DNA of 64,000 nucleotides from assembly GCA_028689775.1 (NCBI GenBank), contig JAQVCM010000006.1:124001-188000 (forward strand), given 5' to 3'. Shown in pieces: positions 35,106-44,801 of the stretch. Source of the stretch: Crocinitomicaceae bacterium (GTDB lineage: Bacteria > Bacteroidota > Bacteroidia > Flavobacteriales_D > Crocinitomicaceae). Numbering within the stretch: the stretch's first letter is position 1; every line of letters begins with the position of its first letter. Under the pieces are notes generated by a model. That model saw only the letters and a program-made list of their open reading frames with translations, was not told the DNA's origin and made no database searches. A program made the position numbers and the translations under genes.

Positions 35106-35765
35106 ATGTGTTTTTCAGCTACTGCAAGCTTCTCTGCCGGAATTGTTCTTACTGCGATTGGCATCGCTGCAATCAAAAAAGTTCAAAATCCCTCACAAAC
35201 TTTATTCGCAAGCATTCCGCTCATCTTTGCTGCACAGCAAATCGTAGAAGGGTTTCTTTGGTTGAATCTTCCTAGTCCTGATCATCCTGCACTAAATCAA
35301 GGATTAATTTACGCATTTCTCTTCGTCGCCCAAGTGATGTGGCCCATTTGGGTTCCGCTTTCGATCTATCAACTAACTCCAAAAGTTGATCGGAAAACAA
35401 TTCAAAAAGTACTTGTTGCCATCGGAATTTTCACAGGAACTGTCCTCGCGATTTCCTTATTTCTCTTCGATTCAACAGCCAAAATCCACGGACATCATGT
35501 TTTATACAATCAATCTTTTCCAGAATCTTTGCGATATATTGGTGTTGGATTCTATCTTGCGGCAACAATTCTCCCACTCTATTTCTCAAGCGTTAAAAAC
35601 TTATGGATGTTAGGTTTAGGAATCTTTATCGCTTATGTCGTTTCCTTTATCTTTTTCAGTAGGTATCTACTTTCCGTTTGGTGCTTTTTTGCAGCGATTA
35701 TCAGTGTGACGGTTTATGTGATTATTGTGAAGGCGAAAGGGAAGCCGGCAACTACATCCTTATAA
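35106..35765 (+). CDS. DUF6629-like polytopic membrane protein
   Basis: 219 residues with seven or so hydrophobic helices. The start MCFSATASFSAGIVLTAIG, followed by FASIPLIFAAQQIVEGFLWL, matches the DUF6629 family as I know it. The QxxEGxxW-type motif and the HGHHV loop (about residue 130) are the only polar features. Function unknown. It stands alone between two non-coding stretches. Confidence 0.65.
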   Translation: MCFSATASFSAGIVLTAIGIAAIKKVQNPSQTLFASIPLIFAAQQIVEGFLWLNLPSPDHPALNQGLIYAFLFVAQVMWPIWVPLSIYQLTPKVDRKTIQKVLVAIGIFTGTVLAISLFLFDSTAKIHGHHVLYNQSFPESLRYIGVGFYLAATILPLYFSSVKNLWMLGLGIFIAYVVSFIFFSRYLLSVWCFFAAIISVTVYVIIVKAKGKPATTSL

Positions 35766-36689
35766 CTTTCTGATTCAATTCCAGCAATATTTTCTGTATC
35801 GTTTATAACACTCGTTTTGCGACCTTACCTTACTTTCTAACAAATAATAAATTGGAGAGAAGTAAAATAGATCGAAATAAAAGTCTAAAAGTGTTTTGGT
35901 TTAACAGTCCCGAAGAGAAGAAATTATTCTAATATCTAATTTATCAAAAAACTCTTGAATCCCGAATGGATGACATTTTTATGTGTGTGAATGATATCAC
36001 TGACTCTCGCTACTTATCTGGAGAGGTTTAAAAAAAAACGACAAATCGCTTTTTTAAAATAATTTCAGTCCTTCGATCTTTCAAAAAAGGAAATATTGAA
36101 AGAATATGAAGAGAAAATCTCGAAAAGATGCCCTTTTTAAACAGCTTCGAGCAGTAAATGTGGTTTTCAATTTTCTGAAAAGGATTTATCGATTAACTCA
36201 AAACAGTAGATCTCTGATTTGATGACAAAAAAGAATCGTTCTTTTGTTTTCCTAAAAGTGAAAAATCAAATGAAATTGCGGTTTTTTATCTAGCTGTTTT
36301 CTCAATTGAGATGTGTAAATTTCAATTCTTGATGCTCTTTTATAAGATTTCATTTACAACCTAAGCGACATTTTTACCTTTATTTTCATTTTGAATACAA
36401 AATATTTTATCCCTTCCTAAAACTCCTTTCTTAATTTCTATTTTTTATTAAATAAAAGCGTACACTACTTTGAGTACTTGAAAAGCAGAGAAAACTCATT
36501 GTTTTTTTTTGAATAACTGAAACGATTTTACGATGGATGAATTTGCACAAAACTGAAACCTAAAAAACATAAAAGCTTTAAAATGTTACTATTAAGTAAT
36601 AATATTTACTTAATATTGTAAGAATATTTTAAATGAAATCGATTTATAGAGAACTTTTTTAAATAAGTTATTCACTGAAAAACATTACT
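35766..36689. other. 924-nt AT-rich non-coding stretch
   Basis: No supported gene on either strand; many stops and long A/T runs. It ends at the start of the large surface protein and presumably holds its promoter and leader, though I see no clear TTG-N19-TAnnTTTG pair. Confidence 0.5.
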
Positions 36690-39620
36690 ATGAAGACCAC
36701 ATTCAACGAAATTATGCGAGCCAATCGCATCAATTTTACATTAACAAAACCAAGCAAAAAAATCACAGCACATTCTTTTTTATCGCTGATTTCATATTTT
36801 ACGCTTTTCAAATCATATCTCGCAACACTAACCTTGTGTTTTGTATTTGCAAATTCTGTTTTTGGACAAGTAACAACCAACAGTGGTTCTGGCTTAGCTG
36901 CATCCTATCCAAGTTTAGATGCTGCAATTTCTGCTTTAAATGCTGCAACCATCACATCACCTGTTGTCATTACGATGAATTCTGGAGCAACAGAAACAGC
37001 ACCAGCTGGAGGTTTGGTAATTACACAATCAGGCACAGCTACTTTTCCAATTACCATTGAAGGTTTTAGTAATCTATCTCGAAATGTCATCACGGCTTCT
37101 ACTGCGCAAGTCAGCGGATCTGTAACAGATGCAGTTTTTAAACTAGTGGGTGCGGACTACCTAACTATTCGGTATTTTGAAGTAAAGGAAAATGATTTGA
37201 ACACAACCAGAGATCCAATTACTTCCAACAACAAAACAGAATTTGGGATTGCTTTGATGGCTAACTCTGCTACAAATGGCTCTCAAAACAACACCATCAC
37301 TGACAACACGATTAATTTGGGTACAACAACTTATGAAAATAGCTTTGGGATTTATTCTCAATGCGTGCATCAAAGTACAAGTCTATCTCCGCAGACAGCA
37401 ACCAACAACACCGGTATAAATTCAAACAATAGCTTCAACGCAAACACCATTTCAAATGCAGTTGTAGGTATCGGCATTCTGATTACCCGACCAGGTCAAG
37501 CTGTTGGATTAACGAATAATTCAATCACCAACAACACGATTACTCTCATTCCATCTCCTGGGACTTTTGCAAACTATATTGATTGGTTACCTGGCCAAAG
37601 AAGTTCGGGAATAGAAACGAGAAGTGTTCTTGGCATAACAGTTACAGGTAATACAATCTCTCAAACAGGAAATATTCTTAACGCAGTTTATGGGATTAAC
37701 ATCACACACATTCAATTTCCACTTAACACTTTAAATTATACAGAAACCGTAAACAACAACAACATCACCTTAAGTCAAAAGTCAAATAATGACCTAAAAG
37801 GGATAGACATTAGTAACAACAACGTTGTTTCAGGGACATTGATTGCAAATGGAAACAACATTAATCTTTCTATATCAAACTCAGGAACAAGCACTTCAAT
37901 CGTTAGAGGAATTGACTTTGGTGTAATTGCAGGAAATATAAGCGCAACAACTAATGTGATTGAAATTGCAAATACGCATGCAGCCACAATTTCATTAGAT
38001 ATTTCTGCTATCTACGGAGGAGGAATTTTATCCAGCTCTTCAACAAACACGCTTATGAGCAATAATACGTGTAAAATAAGCTTATTGCAAACAGCTGGTG
38101 AAGCATCAGGAGTGGTTACTGGAGTGAGTATTGGAGCCGTCGCAGGTGCAAATACGAGTATTAATGCGACCACGAATACTGTAGAAATAACAGGAACCTC
38201 ATCGGGTACAGGAAATATTACTTCTACAATTTATTATATACGAACATTATCGAATGCAGCAAATTTAAGTTTGACAGACAATGTTTTGAAAACAACAACG
38301 GGTGGAGAAATTAAGACCACCGGTTCAGTATACGGTATTCAGCATATTCAAAAATTCTCTAGTTCGGTTCTAGTTACTGGCAACACAATCAACATCAATA
38401 GAACAGGAAGTCTTGGAGATGTTTATGGTTTACATGGAACTACGACAACAGCTGCAAGCAGCAGCTATGCATGCAATCTCAATTTGATAACGCTAAGTGG
38501 ACTATCGGGTTCAACTTCTTGTTATGGAATTTATAATACAGATTCAGGGATAAACAAGGAAGTAAATTCAAACACCATCAACATATCGGGTATAAACACA
38601 GGAAGTACAACAGGAATTTCATCGAGTTGTACGTCGTTAAACCCGAGTACAAGCAACAACATCATCTCAATTAGTACGAGCTCTTCTGCTACGGTGGGTA
38701 TTAATACAACAGCAAGAACTAACGGGTTGTGCGATGCGAACAACATCCAAGTCACAACAAATAGTTCCGTGGCCAAACCAGATTTAAAAGGCATTACCTG
38801 CACTTCTGGTAGTGGCCCATACGCCATTTCAAACAATCTCATTCATGCTCTTTCGTCGACGGATGCAGGAACAAGTAGTTCTGAAATTTCAGGGATAAAT
38901 GCAGGGATATCTGGAATTACTTTATCAATCCACTCCAATACTATCTCGGATTTTAATACAGGTGCAACAACTGGAAACCCAAAGATAATAGGGATTATAA
39001 TAAAAAGTGCTGGCACAAATAGTATCTATAAAAACAAAATTTACAACCTATCTACAAGTGCAACGGGAGTAGCAACTGGGGTAGAAGGAATAAATATAAA
39101 CACAAGCAATACAGGTGCAATAAACACGATTTACAACAACATCATTGGTAACCTAACATCTCCAGCTTCGGGAAACTCTGAATGCATACGAGGAATAGTA
39201 CTAGCAGGAACTTCAGAAAGTACAATTCATAAAGTATATTTTAATACCATCTATTTATCTGGAACATCAACAGGAACAAACTTTGGAGGTTCAGGGATTT
39301 ATCAAACTTCACACGATGTTACTATGAAATATGCATTAGATTTGAGAAATAATAACATCGTCAATACCATCGTTCCAAAAGGAACTGGAAGTACAAAAAC
39401 AGTAGCTTTACGAAGAAGTGGAACAGTATCATTAAATTATGAACTTACTTCAAATCATAATAATTTATATGGAACAAGTGGAGCATACTACAATGGTACT
39501 ATATACAACATTGCTGATTTTAAAACCCTCATCGGGCCACGTAGAGATTCAGCATCAATTGCTGTCTTACCAAATTTTTATATCAACAGTAGGTTCCGAT
39601 GCAAATTATTTACACATTGA
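36690..39620 (+). CDS. giant beta-helix surface protein, N-terminal part (frameshifted)
   Basis: 976 codons. A long N-terminus leads to the export segment (YLATLTLCFVFANSVFGQ), then LDAAISALNAATITSPVVI. Several hundred residues of Asn/Thr/Ser-rich right-handed beta-helix repeats follow (NNTITDNTINLG, NSITNNTITLIP, TNTVEITGTSSG, SNTINISGINTG). Such solenoids bind or cut polysaccharide or serve as adhesins. The frame ends in unrelated residues (INSRFRCKLFTH) just after LPNF, where the next frame (39439-42000) carries the missing continuation. The last valid codon is about 39575. Without the shift the protein would be about 1,770 residues. Confidence 0.8.
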   Translation: MKTTFNEIMRANRINFTLTKPSKKITAHSFLSLISYFTLFKSYLATLTLCFVFANSVFGQVTTNSGSGLAASYPSLDAAISALNAATITSPVVITMNSGATETAPAGGLVITQSGTATFPITIEGFSNLSRNVITASTAQVSGSVTDAVFKLVGADYLTIRYFEVKENDLNTTRDPITSNNKTEFGIALMANSATNGSQNNTITDNTINLGTTTYENSFGIYSQCVHQSTSLSPQTATNNTGINSNNSFNANTISNAVVGIGILITRPGQAVGLTNNSITNNTITLIPSPGTFANYIDWLPGQRSSGIETRSVLGITVTGNTISQTGNILNAVYGINITHIQFPLNTLNYTETVNNNNITLSQKSNNDLKGIDISNNNVVSGTLIANGNNINLSISNSGTSTSIVRGIDFGVIAGNISATTNVIEIANTHAATISLDISAIYGGGILSSSSTNTLMSNNTCKISLLQTAGEASGVVTGVSIGAVAGANTSINATTNTVEITGTSSGTGNITSTIYYIRTLSNAANLSLTDNVLKTTTGGEIKTTGSVYGIQHIQKFSSSVLVTGNTININRTGSLGDVYGLHGTTTTAASSSYACNLNLITLSGLSGSTSCYGIYNTDSGINKEVNSNTINISGINTGSTTGISSSCTSLNPSTSNNIISISTSSSATVGINTTARTNGLCDANNIQVTTNSSVAKPDLKGITCTSGSGPYAISNNLIHALSSTDAGTSSSEISGINAGISGITLSIHSNTISDFNTGATTGNPKIIGIIIKSAGTNSIYKNKIYNLSTSATGVATGVEGININTSNTGAINTIYNNIIGNLTSPASGNSECIRGIVLAGTSESTIHKVYFNTIYLSGTSTGTNFGGSGIYQTSHDVTMKYALDLRNNNIVNTIVPKGTGSTKTVALRRSGTVSLNYELTSNHNNLYGTSGAYYNGTIYNIADFKTLIGPRRDSASIAVLPNFYINSRFRCKLFTH

Positions 39621-42000
39621 TGGGACGATACCAACTTTTATAGGTAACGGAGGAAAACCGATAGGAAGCGTACTACTTGATTTTGATGGAGAAGTTAGAA
39701 GTCTTACAAATCCTGACATTGGTGCGGATGAATTTATTTCTGTAGCTCCAGATTGCGCAGTTTACATTTCTCCTGCCAATGGAGCTACCGATCAATCCAC
39801 TTCAAACCATACTTTATCTTGGACACCGTCAACTGGTACTTCCGGTTATGACGTTTATTTTGATCAAAATCCGACTCCAACAACCTTGATTTCAAGCAAT
39901 CAAGTGGGTGCAACGTACAATACAGGGGTACTCTCAGTCAACACAACTTACTATTGGCAAATAGTTCCAAAAAACTTATCCGGTTCAGCGACCGGATGTG
40001 CTGTTTGGAGTTTCACAACGATAAATCCTACTTTATCTACGACACCTACTTCGCTTGTTTATACAAATCAGTGCATCAATACTCCTTCATCTGAGCAAAC
40101 ATTTAAAATGAATGCAGCTAATTTAGATGGAACTTTTGTGACGATTACAGCTCCATTAGGTTTAAAAGTTTCAGCTGACAACGTGACGTACAGTTCTTCA
40201 ATCAACGTGAATCATACAGGTGGAAGCTTTACCAACAAAACAATCTATGTAAAATATACTGCATACTCTTCGGCTGCATTCAGTAATAACATCGTAATTA
40301 GCGGTGGCGGATTAACCTCAGCAGTTGATGTAGCAGTATCGGCAACAACTTTAACTGCAACACCATCTTTTGTTGCAACTGCAACGGGAGCAACGTTGGT
40401 TGCAGGCGATTATTTGTGGAATGGATTAACCAGTATTGCTTGGGATAATGCGGTCAATTGGTATCAATACAACGGAACAGCTTTCGAGGAATCGAACAAC
40501 ATTCCCTTAGCTACTGATCGCGTATTCATCTTGCCTTCTAATGCTGGAAACAATTGTATCACCGCCACAAATACTGCAACGGTAAATGTACTGGCAGGAA
40601 ATGGAAATGCCAATGACTTTTTCATAGGCTCAGGAGCAACAGTAGTTATTGACGCTTCAAAAACACTTGCAATCAAAGGAAATTGGACGAATAACGGGAC
40701 CTTCTCACCTGCTTCAACTTCAAATGTAACATTTGATGGAAATTTAGCGCAGAGCATTGGTGGTTCCAATTCAACAACTTTCAGTTCATTAACAATCAAC
40801 AATACAAGCAATACGCTCACCTTAAATAAACCAGTATCTGTTTTGGAAACACTTTCCATGACCTCTGGAAATATCAAAAGTACTGCTACTAACTTGTTGA
40901 CAATTGGAAATAGTACTACCAATCCAGGATCAATTGCTTGGTCAGAAGGAGCAATAGTTGGTCCTTTAAAACGATATTTTTCAAGCGTCGCTAGTTCAAC
41001 TCAAGATTCAGGAATTTTCCCGGTCGGCAAAAACAACTTAAATCGATATGCTCAAATAAACTACACGTCTGGTTTGTCAACAGGAGGAACAATTACAGCT
41101 GAATACATCCAAGGTGTATGTCCAGTAGCGTACGCTGGCTTACCGGCAACTGTAAGTGGTGCTTTGATTCAAAATTACGAAGAGGAAGGTTATTGGTCGA
41201 TTGCAGCTTCAGGAGGAAATCTGAATGCGGCAACATACACTCTTAAACTAAGAGGGAATGCACTTAGTTCACCAAGCTCGATAACAACTTTGAGAATCAT
41301 CAAGAGCGTGAACCATACTTCTTGGGACAATGCTGGAATTGGAATGCACGCAGCAGCTACTGGTTCAAATAGTGACTTTATTATTACAAATTCCGGCTTA
41401 ACTGGTTTTAGTTGGTTTAACATTGGCTCTAACAACGCTAACCCTTTACCTGTCAAGTTGTTGAATTTCAAAGCATCTTGTAAAGAAAATCAAGTGAACT
41501 TGAATTGGGCTACTGGATCAGAACGAAATTCAGCAATCTTCATTGTTGACAGAAGTACGGACTTAACTACATGGCAGCAAGTCAATATCCAAAAAGCAGC
41601 AGGAAACTCAAGTCAGAAAATAGATTACCATGCTACGGATGATCAGGCTCAGCAAGGCGTTAATTATTACCGCTTGACGCAAATCGATTTGAATGGAGAA
41701 CAAGAAGTTTTTGATCCAATCTCAATTCAATGTGCAAATAATAATGTTGATGTGATCATTTATCCAAACCCGAGCACAGGAAATTTTACACTTGAAATTG
41801 AAAGTTTGACAAAACAAACACAGGTGAACATTCAATTGAGCGACTTGACTGGAAAAAAACTAGAACAAAGAGTTGTAAACCTAAAAGCAGGAAATAACGA
41901 ATTCAATTTCTTGGTAAATTTAAAAGCAGGTATCTATTTAATTCAGGTAGAAAACTCCCATGTCAACTATCCTGTTTTGAAACTAGAAATTCAACATTAA
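39439..42000 (+). CDS. giant surface protein, C-terminal part with T9SS sorting domain
   Basis: The homologous reading starts around 39580 (ISTVGSDANYLHIDGTIPTF); the nominal ATG at 39439 and the residues before that point are out of frame with the real protein. Downstream come GADEF, a fibronectin-like segment (LSWTPSTGTSGYDVYFDQNP), a DUF-type domain (TFKMNAANLDGTFVTI), a Trp-rich module (WNGLTSIAWDNAVNW), the PLPVKLLNFKASC linker and the type A sorting domain (IIYPNPSTGNFTLEIESL ... LKAGIYLIQVENSH). On its own it has no signal peptide, so it would not be exported. Confidence 0.8.
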   Translation: MNLLQIIIIYMEQVEHTTMVLYTTLLILKPSSGHVEIQHQLLSYQIFISTVGSDANYLHIDGTIPTFIGNGGKPIGSVLLDFDGEVRSLTNPDIGADEFISVAPDCAVYISPANGATDQSTSNHTLSWTPSTGTSGYDVYFDQNPTPTTLISSNQVGATYNTGVLSVNTTYYWQIVPKNLSGSATGCAVWSFTTINPTLSTTPTSLVYTNQCINTPSSEQTFKMNAANLDGTFVTITAPLGLKVSADNVTYSSSINVNHTGGSFTNKTIYVKYTAYSSAAFSNNIVISGGGLTSAVDVAVSATTLTATPSFVATATGATLVAGDYLWNGLTSIAWDNAVNWYQYNGTAFEESNNIPLATDRVFILPSNAGNNCITATNTATVNVLAGNGNANDFFIGSGATVVIDASKTLAIKGNWTNNGTFSPASTSNVTFDGNLAQSIGGSNSTTFSSLTINNTSNTLTLNKPVSVLETLSMTSGNIKSTATNLLTIGNSTTNPGSIAWSEGAIVGPLKRYFSSVASSTQDSGIFPVGKNNLNRYAQINYTSGLSTGGTITAEYIQGVCPVAYAGLPATVSGALIQNYEEEGYWSIAASGGNLNAATYTLKLRGNALSSPSSITTLRIIKSVNHTSWDNAGIGMHAAATGSNSDFIITNSGLTGFSWFNIGSNNANPLPVKLLNFKASCKENQVNLNWATGSERNSAIFIVDRSTDLTTWQQVNIQKAAGNSSQKIDYHATDDQAQQGVNYYRLTQIDLNGEQEVFDPISIQCANNNVDVIIYPNPSTGNFTLEIESLTKQTQVNIQLSDLTGKKLEQRVVNLKAGNNEFNFLVNLKAGIYLIQVENSHVNYPVLKLEIQH
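39575..39579 (+). other. frameshift site: T5 run with one T too many
   Basis: Upstream frame reads CCA AAT TTT TAT ATC; downstream frame reads ATA TCA ACA GTA GGT. Removing one T of the five gives ..PNFISTVGSDAN.. and one continuous protein, the family-like sequence. A one-base insertion in the genome or an assembly error explains it equally. Confidence 0.75.
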
Positions 42001-42012
42001 ATGACATTTATA

Positions 42013-42051
42013 AAACCTCTGTTTTGCGACACGATGTCAAAACAGAGGTTT
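42013..42051 (+). terminator. terminator hairpin of the surface-protein gene
   Basis: 14-bp stem AAACCTCTGTTTTG (42013-42026) with CAAAACAGAGGTTT (42038-42051), 11-nt loop; followed by AAATTA, so little U-tract. Confidence 0.75.
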
Positions 42052-42185
42052 AAATTATGAATCTTTATTTTCATCTATTTCTAAAAAGTCTCTTACAAAA
42101 CCAACTTCATTTCATCCACAAAATTGAAAGTTCCAGTCACTGAAACTTTATTAAGAGCATGATAAATGCAAAAGTAAACTCTCAA

Positions 42186-42230
42186 AACCAAAAAATCCAT
42201 GCAAATGTAAAAACACACTTGCATGGATTT
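42186..42230 (-). terminator. terminator of paaZ
   Basis: 12-bp stem AAATCCATGCAA (42193-42204) with TTGCATGGATTT (42219-42230). On the minus strand it runs into a T-rich tract. It lies 15 nt past the paaZ stop. Confidence 0.8.
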
Positions 42231-42245
42231 CATAAATATTAATTC

Positions 42246-44297
42246 TTAAAACGATTGATCGATTTTACGAACCATCGTTAAGATCGTTGCGAGCGCAACT
42301 GTTTCTCCTGTTTCATCATAAACATCGACTAAGAATTTCACAATTCCTTTTGCAATGTCGTCATCTGATTTCTTTTCTTGATCAATTTTTTCTTTCACTG
42401 TGAAGCGAACACCTAAAGTTGCTCCTGGATAAACTGGTTTGATAAAACGTGCTTCATCCAAACCATAGTTTAACATCACAGGACCTTTCTTTGGATCAAC
42501 AAACAAACCGGCAGCTTTCGATAAGACGAAGTAACCGTGTGCTACGCGTTGTTCAAAGATGGTGTCTTCCAAAGAAGTTGCATCCATGTGGGCGTAGAAA
42601 TTATCTCCAGAAACGTTCGCGAAATTTGTGATATCTGCTTCTGAAACGGTATGTTTATGCGTATAAACGGTATCACCAACCATCAATTCCTCAAAGTGTT
42701 GTCTGAAAACGTGTGGATTAGCTTCTGGCATTTCAGCACCAACTTGAAATTGTTGGGTAATTAGTGTGATCGTTGTTGGATGACCTTGAATCGCAGTTCG
42801 TTGCAAATAATGTAAAACACCACGCTTTCCTCCCATTTCTTCACCACCTCCAGCTCTTCCTGGTCCACCGTGTGTCAGCAAAGGCATTGGCGAACCGTGA
42901 CCTGTACTTTCTTTCGCGCAGGCTTCGTTCAAAACTAAAATTCTTCCGTGCATCGATGCAGCACCAACAACATATTCAACCGCTTCTTGATCACACGGAG
43001 TTACGATCGAAGAAACCAATGAACCTTTCCCCATTTTTGCTAAATGAATGGCATCGTCCATTGTTTTGTATGGCATAATTGTCGCTACCGGACCAAAAGC
43101 CTCGATTTCATGACAAGCTGTTGCTTCAAACGGATTTTCGTTTCTAAATAAGATTGGAGAGAAGAATGCACCTTTGTTTTTATCTGCTCCGTGCACTTCG
43201 TATTCATCTAAATCGCCAAAAACAATGTTTTGAGATTTGGATAATTCTGCTACACTTTGACGAACTGCTTTCACTTGATCCATGGATGCCAAAGCTCCCA
43301 TTCGAACACCTTCGTGCGCAGGATCTCCCATTTTTACTGTTGCCAAACGAGCAGCAATTGCATTTTGAACTTCATCCAATAAATTTTCAGGAACGATTAC
43401 ACGTCGAACAGCGGTACATTTCTGACCAGCTTTCACCGTCATTTCCTTCACTGTTTCTTTTACGAATAAATCAAACTCTACCGTTCCGGGAACTGCTTTT
43501 TGTCCTAAAACAGTTGCATTTAAAGAATCGGCTTCCAAGTTAAAAGGAACGTTATTTTGAGTAATGATTGGACTCGATTTCAATTTCAATCCAGTAGAGG
43601 CAGAACCTGTAAAGGTTACAATGTCTGAAGAGGTAACAGAATGAATTAATTCACGCGCAGAGCCTGTAACCAATTGCAAAGAACCTTCTGGTAAAATTCC
43701 CGAAGAAATGATGTCTTTTACAACTACCTCTGTTAAAAAACCAGTTGCGCTAGACGGTTTAACAACCGCAGGAACACCAGCCATCAAGTTAACAGCAATT
43801 TTTTCAAGCATTCCCCAAACCGGGAAATTAAAAGCATTGATATGAATTGCAACACCTTCCTTCGGAACCATGATGTGGTGACCAATAAAAGATCCGTTTT
43901 TGGATAAAGGAGCAGCAACGCCGTCTACATAATACGGTAAATCAGGAAATTGTTTTCTCAAGGAAGCATTGGCAAACAAGTTTCCAATTCCTCCTTCAAT
44001 GTCAATCCAAGAATCGACTCTCGTAGCACCTGTCCAAGCACTCACTTCATAATACTTTTCTTTTTTCTCCATCAGATGAAGTGCCAAAGCCTTGAGCATT
44101 CTACCTCTTTCTTGAAAAGTCATTTTACGCAATTTCAAACCACCAATTTCACGTCCGTAATTCAACACTTCTTTGAAATCAATTCCAGCACTAGAAGCCG
44201 TTCCTATTTGATCACCAGAAATAGCATTGAACAAATTGGTTTCAACACCTTCGCCCGTAACCCATTTTCCAAGAATATAGTTTTGTACTTGTATCAT
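42246..44297 (-). CDS. paaZ: bifunctional ring-opening enzyme PaaZ
   Basis: 683 residues, the usual fused length. The N-terminal aldehyde dehydrogenase (about 1-520) has catalytic Cys294 (GQKCTAVRR), Glu255 (FNLEADSLN) and Asn near 156 (INAFNFPVWG). The C-terminal MaoC-like enoyl-CoA hydratase domain (about 540-683) carries NFYAHMDATS. In phenylacetate degradation it opens the oxepin-CoA ring and oxidises the semialdehyde. The rest of the pathway (paaABCDE, paaG, paaK) is not in the window. A TATATTTG -7 element lies at 44325-44332 on the minus strand. Confidence 0.93.
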   Translation of the reverse strand: MIQVQNYILGKWVTGEGVETNLFNAISGDQIGTASSAGIDFKEVLNYGREIGGLKLRKMTFQERGRMLKALALHLMEKKEKYYEVSAWTGATRVDSWIDIEGGIGNLFANASLRKQFPDLPYYVDGVAAPLSKNGSFIGHHIMVPKEGVAIHINAFNFPVWGMLEKIAVNLMAGVPAVVKPSSATGFLTEVVVKDIISSGILPEGSLQLVTGSARELIHSVTSSDIVTFTGSASTGLKLKSSPIITQNNVPFNLEADSLNATVLGQKAVPGTVEFDLFVKETVKEMTVKAGQKCTAVRRVIVPENLLDEVQNAIAARLATVKMGDPAHEGVRMGALASMDQVKAVRQSVAELSKSQNIVFGDLDEYEVHGADKNKGAFFSPILFRNENPFEATACHEIEAFGPVATIMPYKTMDDAIHLAKMGKGSLVSSIVTPCDQEAVEYVVGAASMHGRILVLNEACAKESTGHGSPMPLLTHGGPGRAGGGEEMGGKRGVLHYLQRTAIQGHPTTITLITQQFQVGAEMPEANPHVFRQHFEELMVGDTVYTHKHTVSEADITNFANVSGDNFYAHMDATSLEDTIFEQRVAHGYFVLSKAAGLFVDPKKGPVMLNYGLDEARFIKPVYPGATLGVRFTVKEKIDQEKKSDDDIAKGIVKFLVDVYDETGETVALATILTMVRKIDQSF

Positions 44298-44332
44298 AAT
44301 TAAGAATCTTATCTTTTAAAAAATCAAATATA

Positions 44333-44801
44333 AGGTGTATATCTTAAAAGTATGCTTTCGAGCAGGAAAAACTTCATAAAATAGCAACAACAAATCAGAG
44401 TTTCCATTTAAGGATAGGATTTGAAAAATCTATTGAATTGAAAAATACTTCACGAAAATAAACAAAGAGATATCAAGTTTAATAAAAGAAGCTTGAATCA
44501 AGTAAAGTTGTTTATACAAACATAATATATCGGCAACATTTCGACAAGTACGTAAGTAAAAGTCTGCAAAAAAAGAGCGACTCCAAGCAATAAAAACACA
44601 AACAAACTCGTTATCAATACATTATCGATGTCTATGGAAAAATTGAAGGAAATTAGTAAAATACTTGAAAGGGGTATTTAAAATGAAAATAACTACCGTT
44701 GAGTAAAAAAAAACCTAGTTTGAGTTCGTTTCCTTAGAATAATTGAAATCCTTTTATTAAGTTTGACATCTTAAACCATGAAAAGTATAAAAATTTAAAT
44801 T
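44333..44801. other. intergenic region between paaZ and exbB
   Basis: About 470 nt without a supported gene. It must hold the exbB promoter; TAAGTTTG at 44758-44765 is a candidate -7 element, without a well spaced -33 TTG. The rest is A/T-rich with no further signal recognised. Confidence 0.45.

Noticed and set aside
39571..39590. A_AAT_TTT heptamer at the frameshift as a programmed -1 slippery site
   Set aside because: The downstream protein is in the +1 frame relative to the upstream one; a -1 slip would not reach it. A one-T insertion explains it directly.
42449..43543. Plus-strand frames of 60-129 codons over paaZ
   Set aside because: Shadows of the coding strand bias; no start context and no family.
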